Shown here one piece after another: positions 1 to 9,799 of a stretch of 54,987 bases of DNA (position 1 is its first letter; each line of letters opens with the position of its first letter). The DNA is from Trichosporon coremiiforme (Eukaryota > Basidiomycota > Tremellomycetes > Trichosporonales > Trichosporonaceae), in the NCBI GenBank assembly GCA_039545355.1, contig BCJJ01000060.1, positions 1 to 54,987 of the forward strand, read 5' to 3'. Under the pieces are notes generated by a model. The model saw nothing but the letters and a program-made list of their open reading frames with translations, did not search any database and was not told the DNA's origin. The position numbers and the translations under genes were made by a program.

Positions 1-35
1 CTTCCTCCTTCCTCCTTCCTCCTTCCTCCTTCCCT
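1..35. repeat. 7-bp tandem repeat CTTCCTC, at least 4.7 copies
   Basis: Four perfect copies of CTTCCTC run from the first base to 28, with a partial copy to 35; the array may continue left of the window. It lies just before a likely splice acceptor at 51-52 and would serve as that intron's polypyrimidine tract. Confidence 0.8.
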
Positions 36-315
36 TTCATACCCACACGCAGGGCTGACCCCAGACTGGCCGGAACGCGCCTGGCAACCGAAACCAGGCA
101 GTGTCGTCAGTCGCAACACGACCTGGACGCGCCCAGACACGGGCTGGACGTTTGTGCGCCGCGAGAACGGGGGCAAGATCGAGAATACGTTTGCGGACCA
201 GTTTGTCGGCTTCAACCAGTGTCTCGACTGGAAGGATGGACGGGGGGAGACGTTGCAGTTGTGGAACTGTGTGGAGGGGAACAGTAACCAACAGTGGGTT
301 GTGCGGTATGCTTGA
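1..315 (+). CDS. Ricin-B-type (beta-trefoil) lectin-domain protein, C-terminal part only
   Basis: This is the 3' end of a gene that enters from the left edge. Frame 1 is open to a TGA at 313-315. The last residues contain a Q-x-W type repeat (LQLWNC, then NQQW) preceded by CLDW, the signature of a ricin-B lectin beta-trefoil subdomain, which binds galactose or GalNAc-type glycans in this family. Bases 1-52 look like the end of an intron: a pyrimidine repeat followed by CACACGCAG, so the final exon probably begins at 53. The catalytic or other partner domain lies outside the window, so the overall function is unknown. In fungi such domains often sit at the C-terminus of secreted hydrolases. 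I am fairly sure of the domain and unsure of the exon start. Confidence 0.7.
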   Translation, partial: LPPSSFLLPPSLSYPHAGLTPDWPERAWQPKPGSVVSRNTTWTRPDTGWTFVRRENGGKIENTFADQFVGFNQCLDWKDGRGETLQLWNCVEGNSNQQWVVRYA

Positions 316-679
316 GCTTCGTCGCTGCCGAGGATCCGAGGATGTGAGAGGGAGTGTAAGTGGAGAGGGGTGATTGATGGTTTGAGACGAAACAGGGGCG
401 ATCGACGTGATGATCTGCACGGCACGTTCCTGATCCACCTTTGTTGACTCTGTGGACGATTTCAGATCGATAACGGACTATGCATAGCAGGAACGCTGGA
501 ACCCAAAGAGGAGAAATACAAACTGAAAACTGAACAGCTTTAGACCGGTGCATACTGGCGTGCTTGGGATATGGGTATGGGTATTTGGGATCTTGTCGAT
601 AGTGTCCGAGACGAAATAAGGTTTCGCTTTGGGAAGGTACATGACCGTTCCAGGAGTGTTTCGCGCCCACAAACCGTGC
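316..679. other. Intergenic, convergent 3' flanks
   Basis: The spacer lies between the lectin gene's stop and the phospholipase stop, two genes that converge. I see no coding signal. It presumably holds both 3' UTRs. Confidence 0.6.
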
Positions 680-2654
680 TTAAAACAGCGCGTACAGCGC
701 CGCGCCGGCGATGACACCAACGATGCTCGGGAGCACAGAGCCAGCAGCCGACTTTGCGCCGTCCTTGCCACCGCTCGTGCCGCCGGTGACGCTCTCGTTC
801 TTGACCGCCTTGCTCATGTCGGGCTTGGCGATGTCGAGCTTGACGTTCTTCACGAATTCGGGCGCTCCAACGGCGGGGAGGTAGCTGCCCGGGGCGGTGT
901 CGTTCGTCTGTCCGTCCCAGCAGAAAGTGCTGAAGCACTGCTTGCACTCCTCGGTGCGCTTGTCGGCACCGTTGGCGCGGTCCACGAGCGCACACGCCAA
1001 ACACGTCGGCCACGCGTCGACGGTTCCGTTCAACGACATGCTCATCAGCGTGCTCTGCATTTGCGGCTTGAGCTCGGCGTCGGTGTATGCAAACTTGAAG
1101 GTCGACGAGTTGGTCGGCGCGACCCACGGGTAATGCGGGACGTACACCACCAGAGGGGTGTCCTCGTCACAGCCGAAGAAGGTGGGGCGCGTGTTCAGGC
1201 CCTGGTTCACGAAGGTGGAAGCAGGGGGGATCGTGGGGAAGGTACCGTTCGGGGCGTCCTTGTACGTGTTGTAGATGGCCGAGCCGTCGGGGTAGCCATT
1301 CAGGTCGCCCGAGGCGTCAAGCGCAATAATGGCGTCGACGGCGCGGTCCTTGGCCAGCAGAGGGTCGAAGGGGAGGTTCTGCTGGTTCTCGCCTCCATCG
1401 ACGAGTGTCAGGACGCTGCCGTCGACCTCGGGGTCGAAGGCGTTCGGCAGCGACGCAACGTTGACCGTGTCGTTGTTGAAGAGCGAAAGCTGCTCAGGCG
1501 TGCCCTGGAACAGCGTCGCGGCGTTGAACGGAAGCGCGTTGAACAGCGTTCCGCTGACACCGATGATGAACGAGACCTGGTCGTAGCCCTTGTAGCACGT
1601 GCCGTTGTTCTTGCCGTCATCGACAGGCGTGCCGAGGTACTCGATAGGCGTGAAGGAGCTGTCCCACGAGCCAAACTCGAAGGGGTTGAACTCCCACACG
1701 GTGCTGTTCTTCTGCGCCGGCGCCTTGGGGTCCGGAAGCCCAACGGCAATGATGATGGGGATCGGAAGCGAGTAGTTGGCGTAGCCAGGAACCTCCTGCA
1801 TTAGCGCGGACAGCGTGATGTTCGGCTTGGTGTCGAGACGCCATTTGTCTGGGAGCGTGTGCTCGCCGAGCGCGAGGCCGTACACATCAGTCAGCTGGAC
1901 GGGGAAGCCCTCGTTGTGCTTGGCAGCCGTCTCGGAGAAGAGCTTGTCGTAGTACTCGGTGTTGTTGGACTCGGGGGCGATGAACGACTTCTCGAGGTTC
2001 CAAACGTTGGCAGCCAGCTTGGAGGGCAGCTCACCGCCGTTGGCCGCAAAGGTGCCGACAGCCCAGGAACCACCAGAGAGACCGACAATGTAGCTCGTCG
2101 CATCGAGCCAGCCGCTGATGTCCGTGTTCGAGCCGTCGAAGAGCGCCTCGGCAGACCCAAGCGTGTTCCTGAGGTCAGCGTCAGTGAGCTGCTTCTATTG
2201 TCGGCACACCCGGCGGGCGGCGCTCAGGGCATGGGTCCCCCCATGGGCCAAACTGCGCGCTGCGGCGTTCAAAAAGAACTCACACCATGGCACGGTAACC
2301 ACCTCCAGACAAGGCGAGACCAATGACCGGTCGCCTGGCGGGGGCGGTCATGTTGACAGTCGCAAGCATGCGCTTGACGGCATCGTCGATCAGAGGCCCG
2401 CGATTCTCGAGGTACTTCTTCTCGCCCTCCGAGATGCCGGTCGCATCACGGATCCACGTGACATTGGCAGGGCAGCCGACCTCGTAGGGCGCATACTGGT
2501 TGTGGTCGGCGAGGAGGGAGATGGGACCGGCGAGGAGCTGCTCCTTGGCGATCATGAGCTGCGAGTTGCGGAACTCGAGCTCCTCGGGCGACCAAGCGCG
2601 GGTAGCCCCGGCGCCCGCGAGGAGAGGGAGGAGGGCGAGCAGGCTGGCGAGCAT
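680..2654 (-). CDS. PLB1: Phospholipase B / lysophospholipase, GPI-anchored
   Basis: Two exons: 2284-2654 and 680-2168, with a 115-nt intron (2169-2283), giving 619 residues. It hydrolyses acyl chains of phospholipids and lysophospholipids at the cell surface. Residues 1-19 form a signal peptide. The three family catalytic elements are present: GGGYRAM (Arg121), GLSGGSW (Ser155) and VDGGE (Asp381). Several N-x-S/T sites suggest heavy N-glycosylation. The C-terminus has a Ser/Gly-rich stretch followed by a hydrophobic tail, as expected for a GPI signal. The intron joins AMV to NTLGSAE in frame with a GTGAGT donor and CTCAG acceptor. Length and architecture match fungal PLB proteins such as the Cryptococcus virulence-associated enzyme. 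Confidence is high; the symbol is by family resemblance. Confidence 0.93.
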
Positions 2655-3925
2655 GGTCCTGCGTTAATGACGATCAAGGGAGGAAAGGAAGGGGGTTCGC
2701 GTCAAAGGATTTAAGGAGCGTGGGGTGTGTAAAGCGAGAGACGAAGAGAACGAGGCCGAACGAGATGTATGGCCGAAGGAGACGTGGGCCTAGTAGTCGA
2801 TGAGGAAAGCAAAGAGATGAGGGCGTCGTCAGTCGTTGGTCAACGTCGGTAGGGGGATCGCGGCTGCTGTTTGAGGAAGTAGACAGGAAGCAAGTCACGT
2901 AGCTCGAAACGATGCAACGATGGCGGTTGTGGGCTGTGTCAGGAGGCCAGAGTTCAGAGGTCAGTTTGCGTTGATGGCCGCACGCACGCGCTTTAGTCTA
3001 CTCTGCTGCAGTGGGTCTCCCCATTCACTCCCTGTCCGCCCTGTGGTTCTTGTCGGACGCCGTGGCGCGAGTGGTTGGGTATACGTCGGGTGGCTGTCCT
3101 GAAATATTCCCAGGAAATCTCCACATCCGGATACTGAACCAATGCGGAGTAGTCCGGGGTAAAAGGGTCAGCCTGCCAAAGGGTAACACCCATACCCGGG
3201 TGAGTCACGTGACTGTTGCTCACGTGCACTGCGGCCTCGACTGTCATGACCGTCCATGCCAAGGCCAAGACGATCCTGTTGCCGGACAAGACAATGAGCC
3301 TAAAAAGCGGGCAGTCGTGTCAGCAGGCGCAATCATTCGCCACTCGGGCCGGTGATCAGGGCACACCAGGGCACAATGCGGGCAGGGGCCCTGGTTCCGG
3401 TGAAGGTTCGTCATGGAAGTACCGTGTGTTCGCAGTGTCGGGCACGCGTACTGGGCTTCGGGTCTCGCCCAGGTGACCGACAAGGGCTGGCAGCTCCGAC
3501 TGCAGTTCCATGCATGGTTCACGACGAAGTCGGTGCTTCACACTATCACTAGCACGGTGCTAACCATCCTCTCCGGCGGCCGTCATTCACCCCCCGCAGC
3601 CTCCCCCGTGGAGTCTTCCCCCCCTCCCAGACGACCCGATTACCGACGCCCCGCACCGCGCATCAGAGTGTGGATTCCAGACCACATCGCAAGCGGTGTG
3701 TTGTTGCGTAAGACGAAGCAAGCCTTAGGCCTAGTCCGAAGATTGGGATTCCTCCGCGCCGATATCTGTCTCACACGGCAAACGTTCCCCGTCCCTCCCA
3801 TCTTTCCATTCCTCCCCTCTCATCATTCATATACCACGCCATCCCTCATGCACTCCCCTCGTCCCCCTTGCACCCCCAAGCCATAACCCTGCCTGACACC
3901 TCGCACAAACATCCCCCTTGCATAA
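2655..3925. other. Divergent intergenic region between PLB and the P450 fusion
   Basis: About 1.27 kb separating two divergent starts. I find no gene. It carries two E-box hexamers (listed separately) and a C-rich, pyrimidine-biased stretch just upstream of the P450 start, typical of fungal leaders. Confidence 0.6.
3204..3226. promoter_or_regulatory. Paired CACGTG E-box motifs
   Basis: GTCACGTGAC, a perfect 10-bp palindrome, spans 3204-3213, and a second CACGTG spans 3221-3226. CACGTG is the classic site for fungal bHLH factors (Cbf1/Pho4 type). The pair lies about 550 bp upstream of phospholipase B and 700 bp upstream of the P450 fusion, so it could serve either. The sequence is certain; use as a binding site is inference. 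Confidence 0.4.
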
Positions 3926-6900
3926 ATGGGCGACGGATCGTCCATCCCCGCGGCTCCTGCGGGGCCCACAAAGGCTTCTGCCTGCCCCGCCCTGGCCCCG
4001 ACCGCCTCGACACCATCGGCAACTACTTCTGTCACTGATCACGACCACGCCAAAGAGAAGGAATCAAACTCGAAATGTCCCATCACTGGGCATCAAATCT
4101 GTCCCAATGTCAACCTCACCCTCGGCAAGGATGGATACCACAACGTGCCGCACCCTCCCTTCTGGCCCGTGCTGGGATCCATCCCAAGCATCGATGTCAA
4201 GCAGACGATCAAGTCCATCACAGAGCTGGCCGACACATACGGACGCTACTACATGATGTCAGGGGCTGGTCACGATTTCTACATCTGCGGTTCGTACGCC
4301 ATCTCGCAGGTTCTAAACGACGAGTCCCGGTTCCAGAAGACGGTCCACTTGCCCCTTGAGCACCTACGCCCACTGGTTGGTGACGCACTCTTCACGGCCT
4401 ACCCCGGCGAGCCGAACTGGGACATTGCGCACCGCGTCCTCGTGCCTGTGTTCGGCCCGCTCAGTCTCAAGAAGATGCAGCCGATGATGGTCGACGTTCT
4501 CGCGCAGATGCTCATGCACTGGGAGCACACAGCCGGCACGCCCTTCAGTGCCGCCGATCAATTCACACGCCTGACGCTGGACACGATTGCGCTCTGCGGC
4601 TTCCGCTTCCGATTCAACTCCTTCCACTCCGAGAAGCTGCACCCATTTGTGGACTCGATGGTCGCATGTCTCTTAATGTCTGACGAGCGGTCGCGCTGGC
4701 CGGCTCCCTTGCTTAAACTCCGCTGGAACCATAACCGCAAGTACAACGCGAACGTCAAGTACATGTTCGACCTGTGCGACAAGCTCATTGCCGAGAGACG
4801 AGCGAACCCCTACCCCGACGCCGGCGACATGCTCAACGTCATGCTGCACGACAAGGATCCGAAGACCGGCAAGCACCTCAGCGACGAGAACATCCGAATG
4901 CAGATCATCACGTTCCTGATCGCGGGACACGAGACGACGTCAGGTATGCTGAGTTTCACCATGTTCTATCTCATGAAGAACCCGCGCGTCCTCGCGAAAG
5001 CTCGCGAGGAGGCAGACCGTTTGGTGGCCGAGGCGGGGGACAACATGCTCAACATCAACCCGTCCAAGGCGACCTACATCGACTGGGTCCTGAAGGAGTC
5101 GTTGAGGCTTCAGCCTACCGCACCAGCGTACGCCGTGGAGCCGATTAATGGGGACGAGCCGCTCCCGGGCAACTTCCGACTAAAGAAAGGCGACCACTGC
5201 TTCGTCTTCCTGCCGCTGCTGCACCGCGACCCGGCAGTGTGGGAGAACCCCAAGGAGTTCTACCCCGAGAGATGGGAACATCTGTCCGACCTCGACCCCG
5301 CCGCCTACAGGCCATTCGGTAACGGCGCTCGAGCGTGCATCGGCCGTGGCTTCGCAATCATGGAGGGCATTATCTGCCTGATCATGATTCTGCACCGCTT
5401 CGACTTGAAGCTCGAAGACCCAAACTACGAGCTCGTGGTCAAAGAGACGCTCACGATCAAGCCAGACAACATGCGCATCATCGCTACACCGCGGCACTCG
5501 CGCTCGCAGTCGCTGCTGACGGAGCTGGCGCAGGGATCCACACTGGGTGCCGGGGCGCCAAAAGCGGGGGAGAAGAAACGCCGCGCCGTGAAGACGGACA
5601 ACGCCTCGGGCGTGCCCATCAACATTCTCTACGGCAGCAACGCGGGAACGTGCGCAACGTTGGCAAACGAGATGGCCGAGGAAGCCACCGCGAGGGGTCT
5701 GAAACCCTTCGTTGGCGAGCTGGACGACACGTGCGGCGACGGCATGCTGCCTTCTGACGGCGCGACCGTTGTTATCATCCCAAGTTACGAAGGCATGCCG
5801 CCGGACAATGCCCGCTCCTTCGTGACAGCCTTGGAGACGGCGGGTCCCATGCCAAACGCGAGCTTTATGGTCCTCGGTCTCGGACACCCCGACTGGACGA
5901 CGACGTTCCACCGCATCCCCAAACTCGTCGACAAGAGGTTGGAAGAACTCGGCGCCCAGCGTCTCATGCCCATAACATTGGCTGATGCGAGCCAGGACGT
6001 CTTAGGCGAGTTTGAGGCGTTCAGCACGGCTGTGTGGGAGCAGCTCGGTGTCGCGGAGGTCGAAGGCCAGACTGCCGCTGTGCTCGAGGACGTGACTGTT
6101 CTCCCTGCTTCCGCAAACTCGAACCACGCGGAAGGGTTCGGGTTCGGCAGTGTCGTGGAACAACGCACCATCTTTCCCGCCGCCGAGTCGCATCCTTGGA
6201 CCGTGCACACGGTCGTGAAGCTGCCCGAGGGCCACGAGTACCAGGCGGGCGACTATCTCTGCGTTCTGCCTAAGAATCCCCCCGCCACTGTCGAGCGCGC
6301 ATTGAGGGTGTCGGGGCTGCACCCTGACGACGTGCTGAAGTGGGGCAGTCTGACTGTCCGAGCCGCAGACCTGTTCACATCCTACGTCGAACTCGGACAC
6401 ACTGCCCCCCGCACGCTGTTAAAAGGGATGGACTACGAATCGGCCCGCGCGCGGCACTACACAGTCCTGGACCTGATGGAGGACACTACCCTGCCACTGG
6501 ACGCGATGCTGGCCGCATTGCCACGGATGAAGCCGAGGCACTACTCCATCTCTTCGCCCCCATCTCCCGATAAGACCGCTACCATCACGTATACGGTGCA
6601 CACGGCAAAGGGACCCAGTGGAGAAGTCCTGGGGGTATGCAGCAACTACCTCGCGCGCCTTCAGCCGGGAGAAAACCTCCAGTGCGCGACCAAGGTCAGC
6701 CCGGGATTCCACCTGCCTCCTCCCCAAGTGCCGATCGCCATGTTCGCAGCCGGCAGTGGCATCGCGCCATTCATGGGCTTCATCGCCGAACGAGCGCGCA
6801 CAGGAGGCAGGATGACGCTCTACTTCGGCTGTCGGTCTGCCGCCGACCTGCCCTACGCTCAGGAACTTCTCTCGTACGCCCAGAACGGCCTCGACCTGCG

Positions 6901-7168
6901 ACTCTGTTTCTCCCGCTCCGACGACGCTTCATTCGAGGGACTCCCCGTGTTCAAGGGATACGTTCAGGACCGCGTCCGGAGCGAGAAAGAGGCCTTCATG
7001 AGTTTGGTCGACACAGGCGCGCAATTCTTCGTTTGTGGTAGTAGCAACAGGCTTGGATCTGGGTTGAAGCGCACCTTGACGGAGATTATGGGAGGAAGGA
7101 GCGGTAATGGGGAGAAGGATATGGAGGCGCTGAGTCGGGGACGGTACAAGACGGATGTGTTCCTCTAA
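3926..7168 (+). CDS. Self-sufficient cytochrome P450:NADPH-P450 reductase fusion (CYP505/P450foxy type)
   Basis: A single-exon gene of 1080 residues. The N-terminal half is a P450: I-helix AGHETTSG near residue 333, K-helix ESLR near 390, and heme motif FGNGARACIG with the ligand Cys at 471. A linker near 520-560 leads to an FMN/flavodoxin domain (LYGSNAGT near 566), then a FAD domain (RHYSIS near 870) and an NADPH domain ending in DVFL. The family (P450BM3, P450foxy) performs subterminal hydroxylation of fatty acids using NADPH and oxygen. Unlike most neighbours it has no intron. The penultimate region has Phe where canonical reductases have the Trp that stacks on FAD; other CYP505 proteins tolerate this. 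It lacks an obvious N-terminal membrane anchor, so it is probably cytosolic. Start chosen at the first ATG after a C-rich leader. Confidence 0.95.
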   Translation: MGDGSSIPAAPAGPTKASACPALAPTASTPSATTSVTDHDHAKEKESNSKCPITGHQICPNVNLTLGKDGYHNVPHPPFWPVLGSIPSIDVKQTIKSITELADTYGRYYMMSGAGHDFYICGSYAISQVLNDESRFQKTVHLPLEHLRPLVGDALFTAYPGEPNWDIAHRVLVPVFGPLSLKKMQPMMVDVLAQMLMHWEHTAGTPFSAADQFTRLTLDTIALCGFRFRFNSFHSEKLHPFVDSMVACLLMSDERSRWPAPLLKLRWNHNRKYNANVKYMFDLCDKLIAERRANPYPDAGDMLNVMLHDKDPKTGKHLSDENIRMQIITFLIAGHETTSGMLSFTMFYLMKNPRVLAKAREEADRLVAEAGDNMLNINPSKATYIDWVLKESLRLQPTAPAYAVEPINGDEPLPGNFRLKKGDHCFVFLPLLHRDPAVWENPKEFYPERWEHLSDLDPAAYRPFGNGARACIGRGFAIMEGIICLIMILHRFDLKLEDPNYELVVKETLTIKPDNMRIIATPRHSRSQSLLTELAQGSTLGAGAPKAGEKKRRAVKTDNASGVPINILYGSNAGTCATLANEMAEEATARGLKPFVGELDDTCGDGMLPSDGATVVIIPSYEGMPPDNARSFVTALETAGPMPNASFMVLGLGHPDWTTTFHRIPKLVDKRLEELGAQRLMPITLADASQDVLGEFEAFSTAVWEQLGVAEVEGQTAAVLEDVTVLPASANSNHAEGFGFGSVVEQRTIFPAAESHPWTVHTVVKLPEGHEYQAGDYLCVLPKNPPATVERALRVSGLHPDDVLKWGSLTVRAADLFTSYVELGHTAPRTLLKGMDYESARARHYTVLDLMEDTTLPLDAMLAALPRMKPRHYSISSPPSPDKTATITYTVHTAKGPSGEVLGVCSNYLARLQPGENLQCATKVSPGFHLPPPQVPIAMFAAGSGIAPFMGFIAERARTGGRMTLYFGCRSAADLPYAQELLSYAQNGLDLRLCFSRSDDASFEGLPVFKGYVQDRVRSEKEAFMSLVDTGAQFFVCGSSNRLGSGLKRTLTEIMGGRSGNGEKDMEALSRGRYKTDVFL

Positions 7169-7879
7169 GCGAACGAGCGGAGCGAGGCGCCAGCATGGTG
7201 GAAAGGTAGCATGGTGGAAATGGGAGGAGGTTGTGTTGTTATTTCTCTTGTGTAGAAAGTTCAGAAGTTGATATCTTACAAATGTACAGAACTCTATGTG
7301 ACGGCTCTCGCTTTCATTCACAGTTTTCGATGAATCCCGCCCGAGCGCGGCGTGGTCGGTTGGATGCGGCGAGCGCCGCCTTCGCTAATTGCGATCATTG
7401 TCCCTCCATGGCCGATCCCCGACTCCAAGCACCGTTATCAGATACACCTCGGCATTCCTTGCGTCCGAGGGCAAGATCTGTGGGGCACGCAGAGACTCGC
7501 CGACGCCGAACGCGGTGACCCTCCCCATGTTCAGGTCGGTTAAGATTTACAGCCGTGATACAATCTGGGTATGGGATCTCGTCAGTGGCCGCCGGCGTGT
7601 GATGTGGGGCTCCGCACCGGTGATTCCCCGGTCCGATCGCCTCCACTCGGGCACCTCCACTCGGGATATAAAGACGTGCGCGTGCCCACTCGTTGCTCAT
7701 CGCCAGCGATCGACAACAGTCTCTATCTCACAGATAAACTCTTTGCGAACTCGACACTCGCTAGCCTCCACTTGCTCAGTCTGCCTCGCACCGACTCTCG
7801 CTGCTTTACACTCCACCAGCGCCTTCGATCTATCTCGCTCTCTCACCGTCGCTCCGCTCCAGCTCGAAGCTCGCCCGCC
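7169..7879. other. Intergenic region upstream of the NTF2-like gene
   Basis: No gene seen. It contains a 14-bp direct repeat (CCTCCACTCGGG type, about 7640-7665) immediately before a TATA box, and a pyrimidine-rich leader to 7879. Confidence 0.6.
7667..7672 (+). promoter_or_regulatory. TATA box
   Basis: TATAAA followed by G, 208 bp upstream of the ATG at 7880. It directly follows two tandem copies of a CTCCACTCGGG element. A likely core promoter for the NTF2-like gene. Confidence 0.45.
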
Positions 7880-8353
7880 ATGTCCTACATCCCCAACCCC
7901 AACCCCAACGACATTTCGCACGCCCGTTCCCTCCTCAAACCCGCGGTTGCGCGCAGTCTCGAGAAATGGCACCACCTGGTCGAGTCAGGGGACATGTCCG
8001 CCCTCCCCTCGATCGTGCACCCGGACGCCAAGTTCCGCTCTCCCATGGCGATCCACCCGTACGAGTCCAGGGACGCCGTCGTGCTCGTGCTCTCCACCGT
8101 CGTCACAATCTTCAAGAACTTCACGTACTACCGCACACTCGTGTCGCCCGACGGTCTCAGTGTCATTCTCGAGTTCAGCGCGAATGTGAATGAGAAGAAA
8201 CTGAAGGGCGTGGATCTTATCAGGTTCGACGAGGATGGGCTCATTCGCGAGTTTGAAGTCATGGTCCGCCCGCTGTCGGGTCTGCAGGAGCTGGGGGGCG
8301 AGATGGGGAAGAGGCTTAGGGAGAAACTGCCCAAGTTCAAGGGCAAGCTTTAG
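7880..8353 (+). CDS. NTF2-like / SnoaL-like small protein
   Basis: An intronless 157-residue frame. The sequence has the alpha+beta cone pattern of the NTF2 superfamily: an N-terminal helix with W-H-x-L-V-x-S-G-D, then SIVHPDAKFRSP, a helix around residues 60-75, and long alternating strands (VILEFSANV, VDLIRFDEDGLIREFEVMVRP). Similar proteins are annotated as nuclear transport factor 2 family or SnoaL-like. They range from polyketide cyclases to proteins of unknown role, so no substrate can be named. The ATG is preceded by CGCC and lies after a TATA box and CT-rich leader. Confidence in the gene is high, in a specific function low. Confidence 0.85.
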   Translation: MSYIPNPNPNDISHARSLLKPAVARSLEKWHHLVESGDMSALPSIVHPDAKFRSPMAIHPYESRDAVVLVLSTVVTIFKNFTYYRTLVSPDGLSVILEFSANVNEKKLKGVDLIRFDEDGLIREFEVMVRPLSGLQELGGEMGKRLREKLPKFKGKL

Positions 8354-9799
8354 AATCGATGAGGATGACGAGTGGGATGAACGATTGGATGACTCAGCAT
8401 GTGTACGGAGTCGGATCCGAGGAAAAGAAGTCTGAAGAAGGAGCGGCTATGATATGGGTGATGAGGAATGTGATGTAGAGATGAAGTCAAACGCAAGCTG
8501 GATTAAACGTTACGAGCAACGCGAAGTGGAATCTCGTTCGCGTCGCAAAGGTGCCTTGCGATTGTTGGCACTTGTGACTGACGCCACTCATGCCTAGATC
8601 AACAACCCGGAACAACGTCAAGACCATAAACCTACGTCGGAGGGCCCGGGACATCGGAGACTTCTGAACCACCTTGAGAAGGCATGCTGGACCACTTGCA
8701 TGGGTCTGAGGCTGCCTTGCGCCTATTTCTGATCTCGGAGCGAGCGCAACGTTCATTGCCCTCAAGTGATGCCCGTTGACATCAGTCTGCAGGCTCTTGT
8801 GATGACTGCCCACGATTGATACTTTACTAACAGATCCTCAGCCTCGGAGTGTGCACCAATCTGTACTTCATGATCTTCTACGGACAATACAGCGACAGCG
8901 CCCGACGACTGATGGGCGCCTGCGAGGTTCTCTGAAAGTGGTCCAACGTCGCCCTCCACTTCTGCCTGCTATGCTCCATGGGAGCATGGCTGTGAGCAAA
9001 CCAAGTTCCAACATCGGGACGTGTTGCTACTAACTCTAGAACGTCATCAAGGTTCTCGACGCCTTGGAGAGTCCTACAGAGCCTATAAGTGTCCCTTCGC
9101 AGAGTATGCCGTCACATGGGACCGCATGGCTTCCACTTCCACTGGTACGCTGACCCAGAGATGCTCCACTAATGGCAGGGTCTGAATATCTGTCTTCGTG
9201 GCATCTGAATGGCCCTGCGACGACCACCCTCCGGACCACATGTTGACGGAATTCCCGAGTCCATTCTCTATCTACCGCACCCTTTTTGGGCTGGCCCTCT
9301 GTTGCGCTTCGGGGTTCCGGGGAGTGGCGGAGCTCTCCTACCGGCACCCGTTATGGACTCTCGGGCTTGTGCTCGCTCTGGTTACAGCTCTCAACATCTA
9401 CTCTTTTGTGAGCATTAGCGACGGGCAGATAAGCTCACTTGAGGCGATCAGACTTCTCTGTGCACGACAGCGTGATCGTTCAGCACAGAGGCTGCGACGG
9501 CTCAGTGCGGCCGGATCGGTATCGTTGTGCACTTCTTTGACCTTTCTCACGTGATTGAGATCCCGACTGGGTGACTTGAACCAACCACTCACCGTAAGGC
9601 TGTTGGTGCAGATACGAAACTTTGTGGGATGGGAAGCCGAGATGTAAGGAATGCACGAGCAGGAGGGACGGGCATGGAAGTGCAGGATGCTCACATTCGG
9701 GATCTCGGGCCGAAGTCCAGGGCCGGTAGTTGCCGGTTCGGATCAGCTGCACTTCGCCCACCGACTTTCTCTTGGCGACTTTCAGCACACTACAACACC
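8354..9799. other. Intergenic, no gene recognised
   Basis: About 1.45 kb between the NTF2-like gene and the Zn2Cys6 regulator. Short open frames exist in several phases but none shows coding bias or family similarity. Near 9728-9743 there are two GCCGGT elements ten bases apart, upstream of the regulator, possibly an autoregulatory Zn-cluster site. Confidence 0.55.

Noticed and set aside
629..1804. 391-codon + strand frame over phospholipase B
   Set aside because: Antisense shadow of a clear phospholipase B; composition is Val/Arg-rich without motifs.
9198..9554. 118-codon + strand frame with a hydrophobic stretch
   Set aside because: Looks like a possible membrane peptide but has no homology signal or supporting promoter, and overlaps equally open frames.
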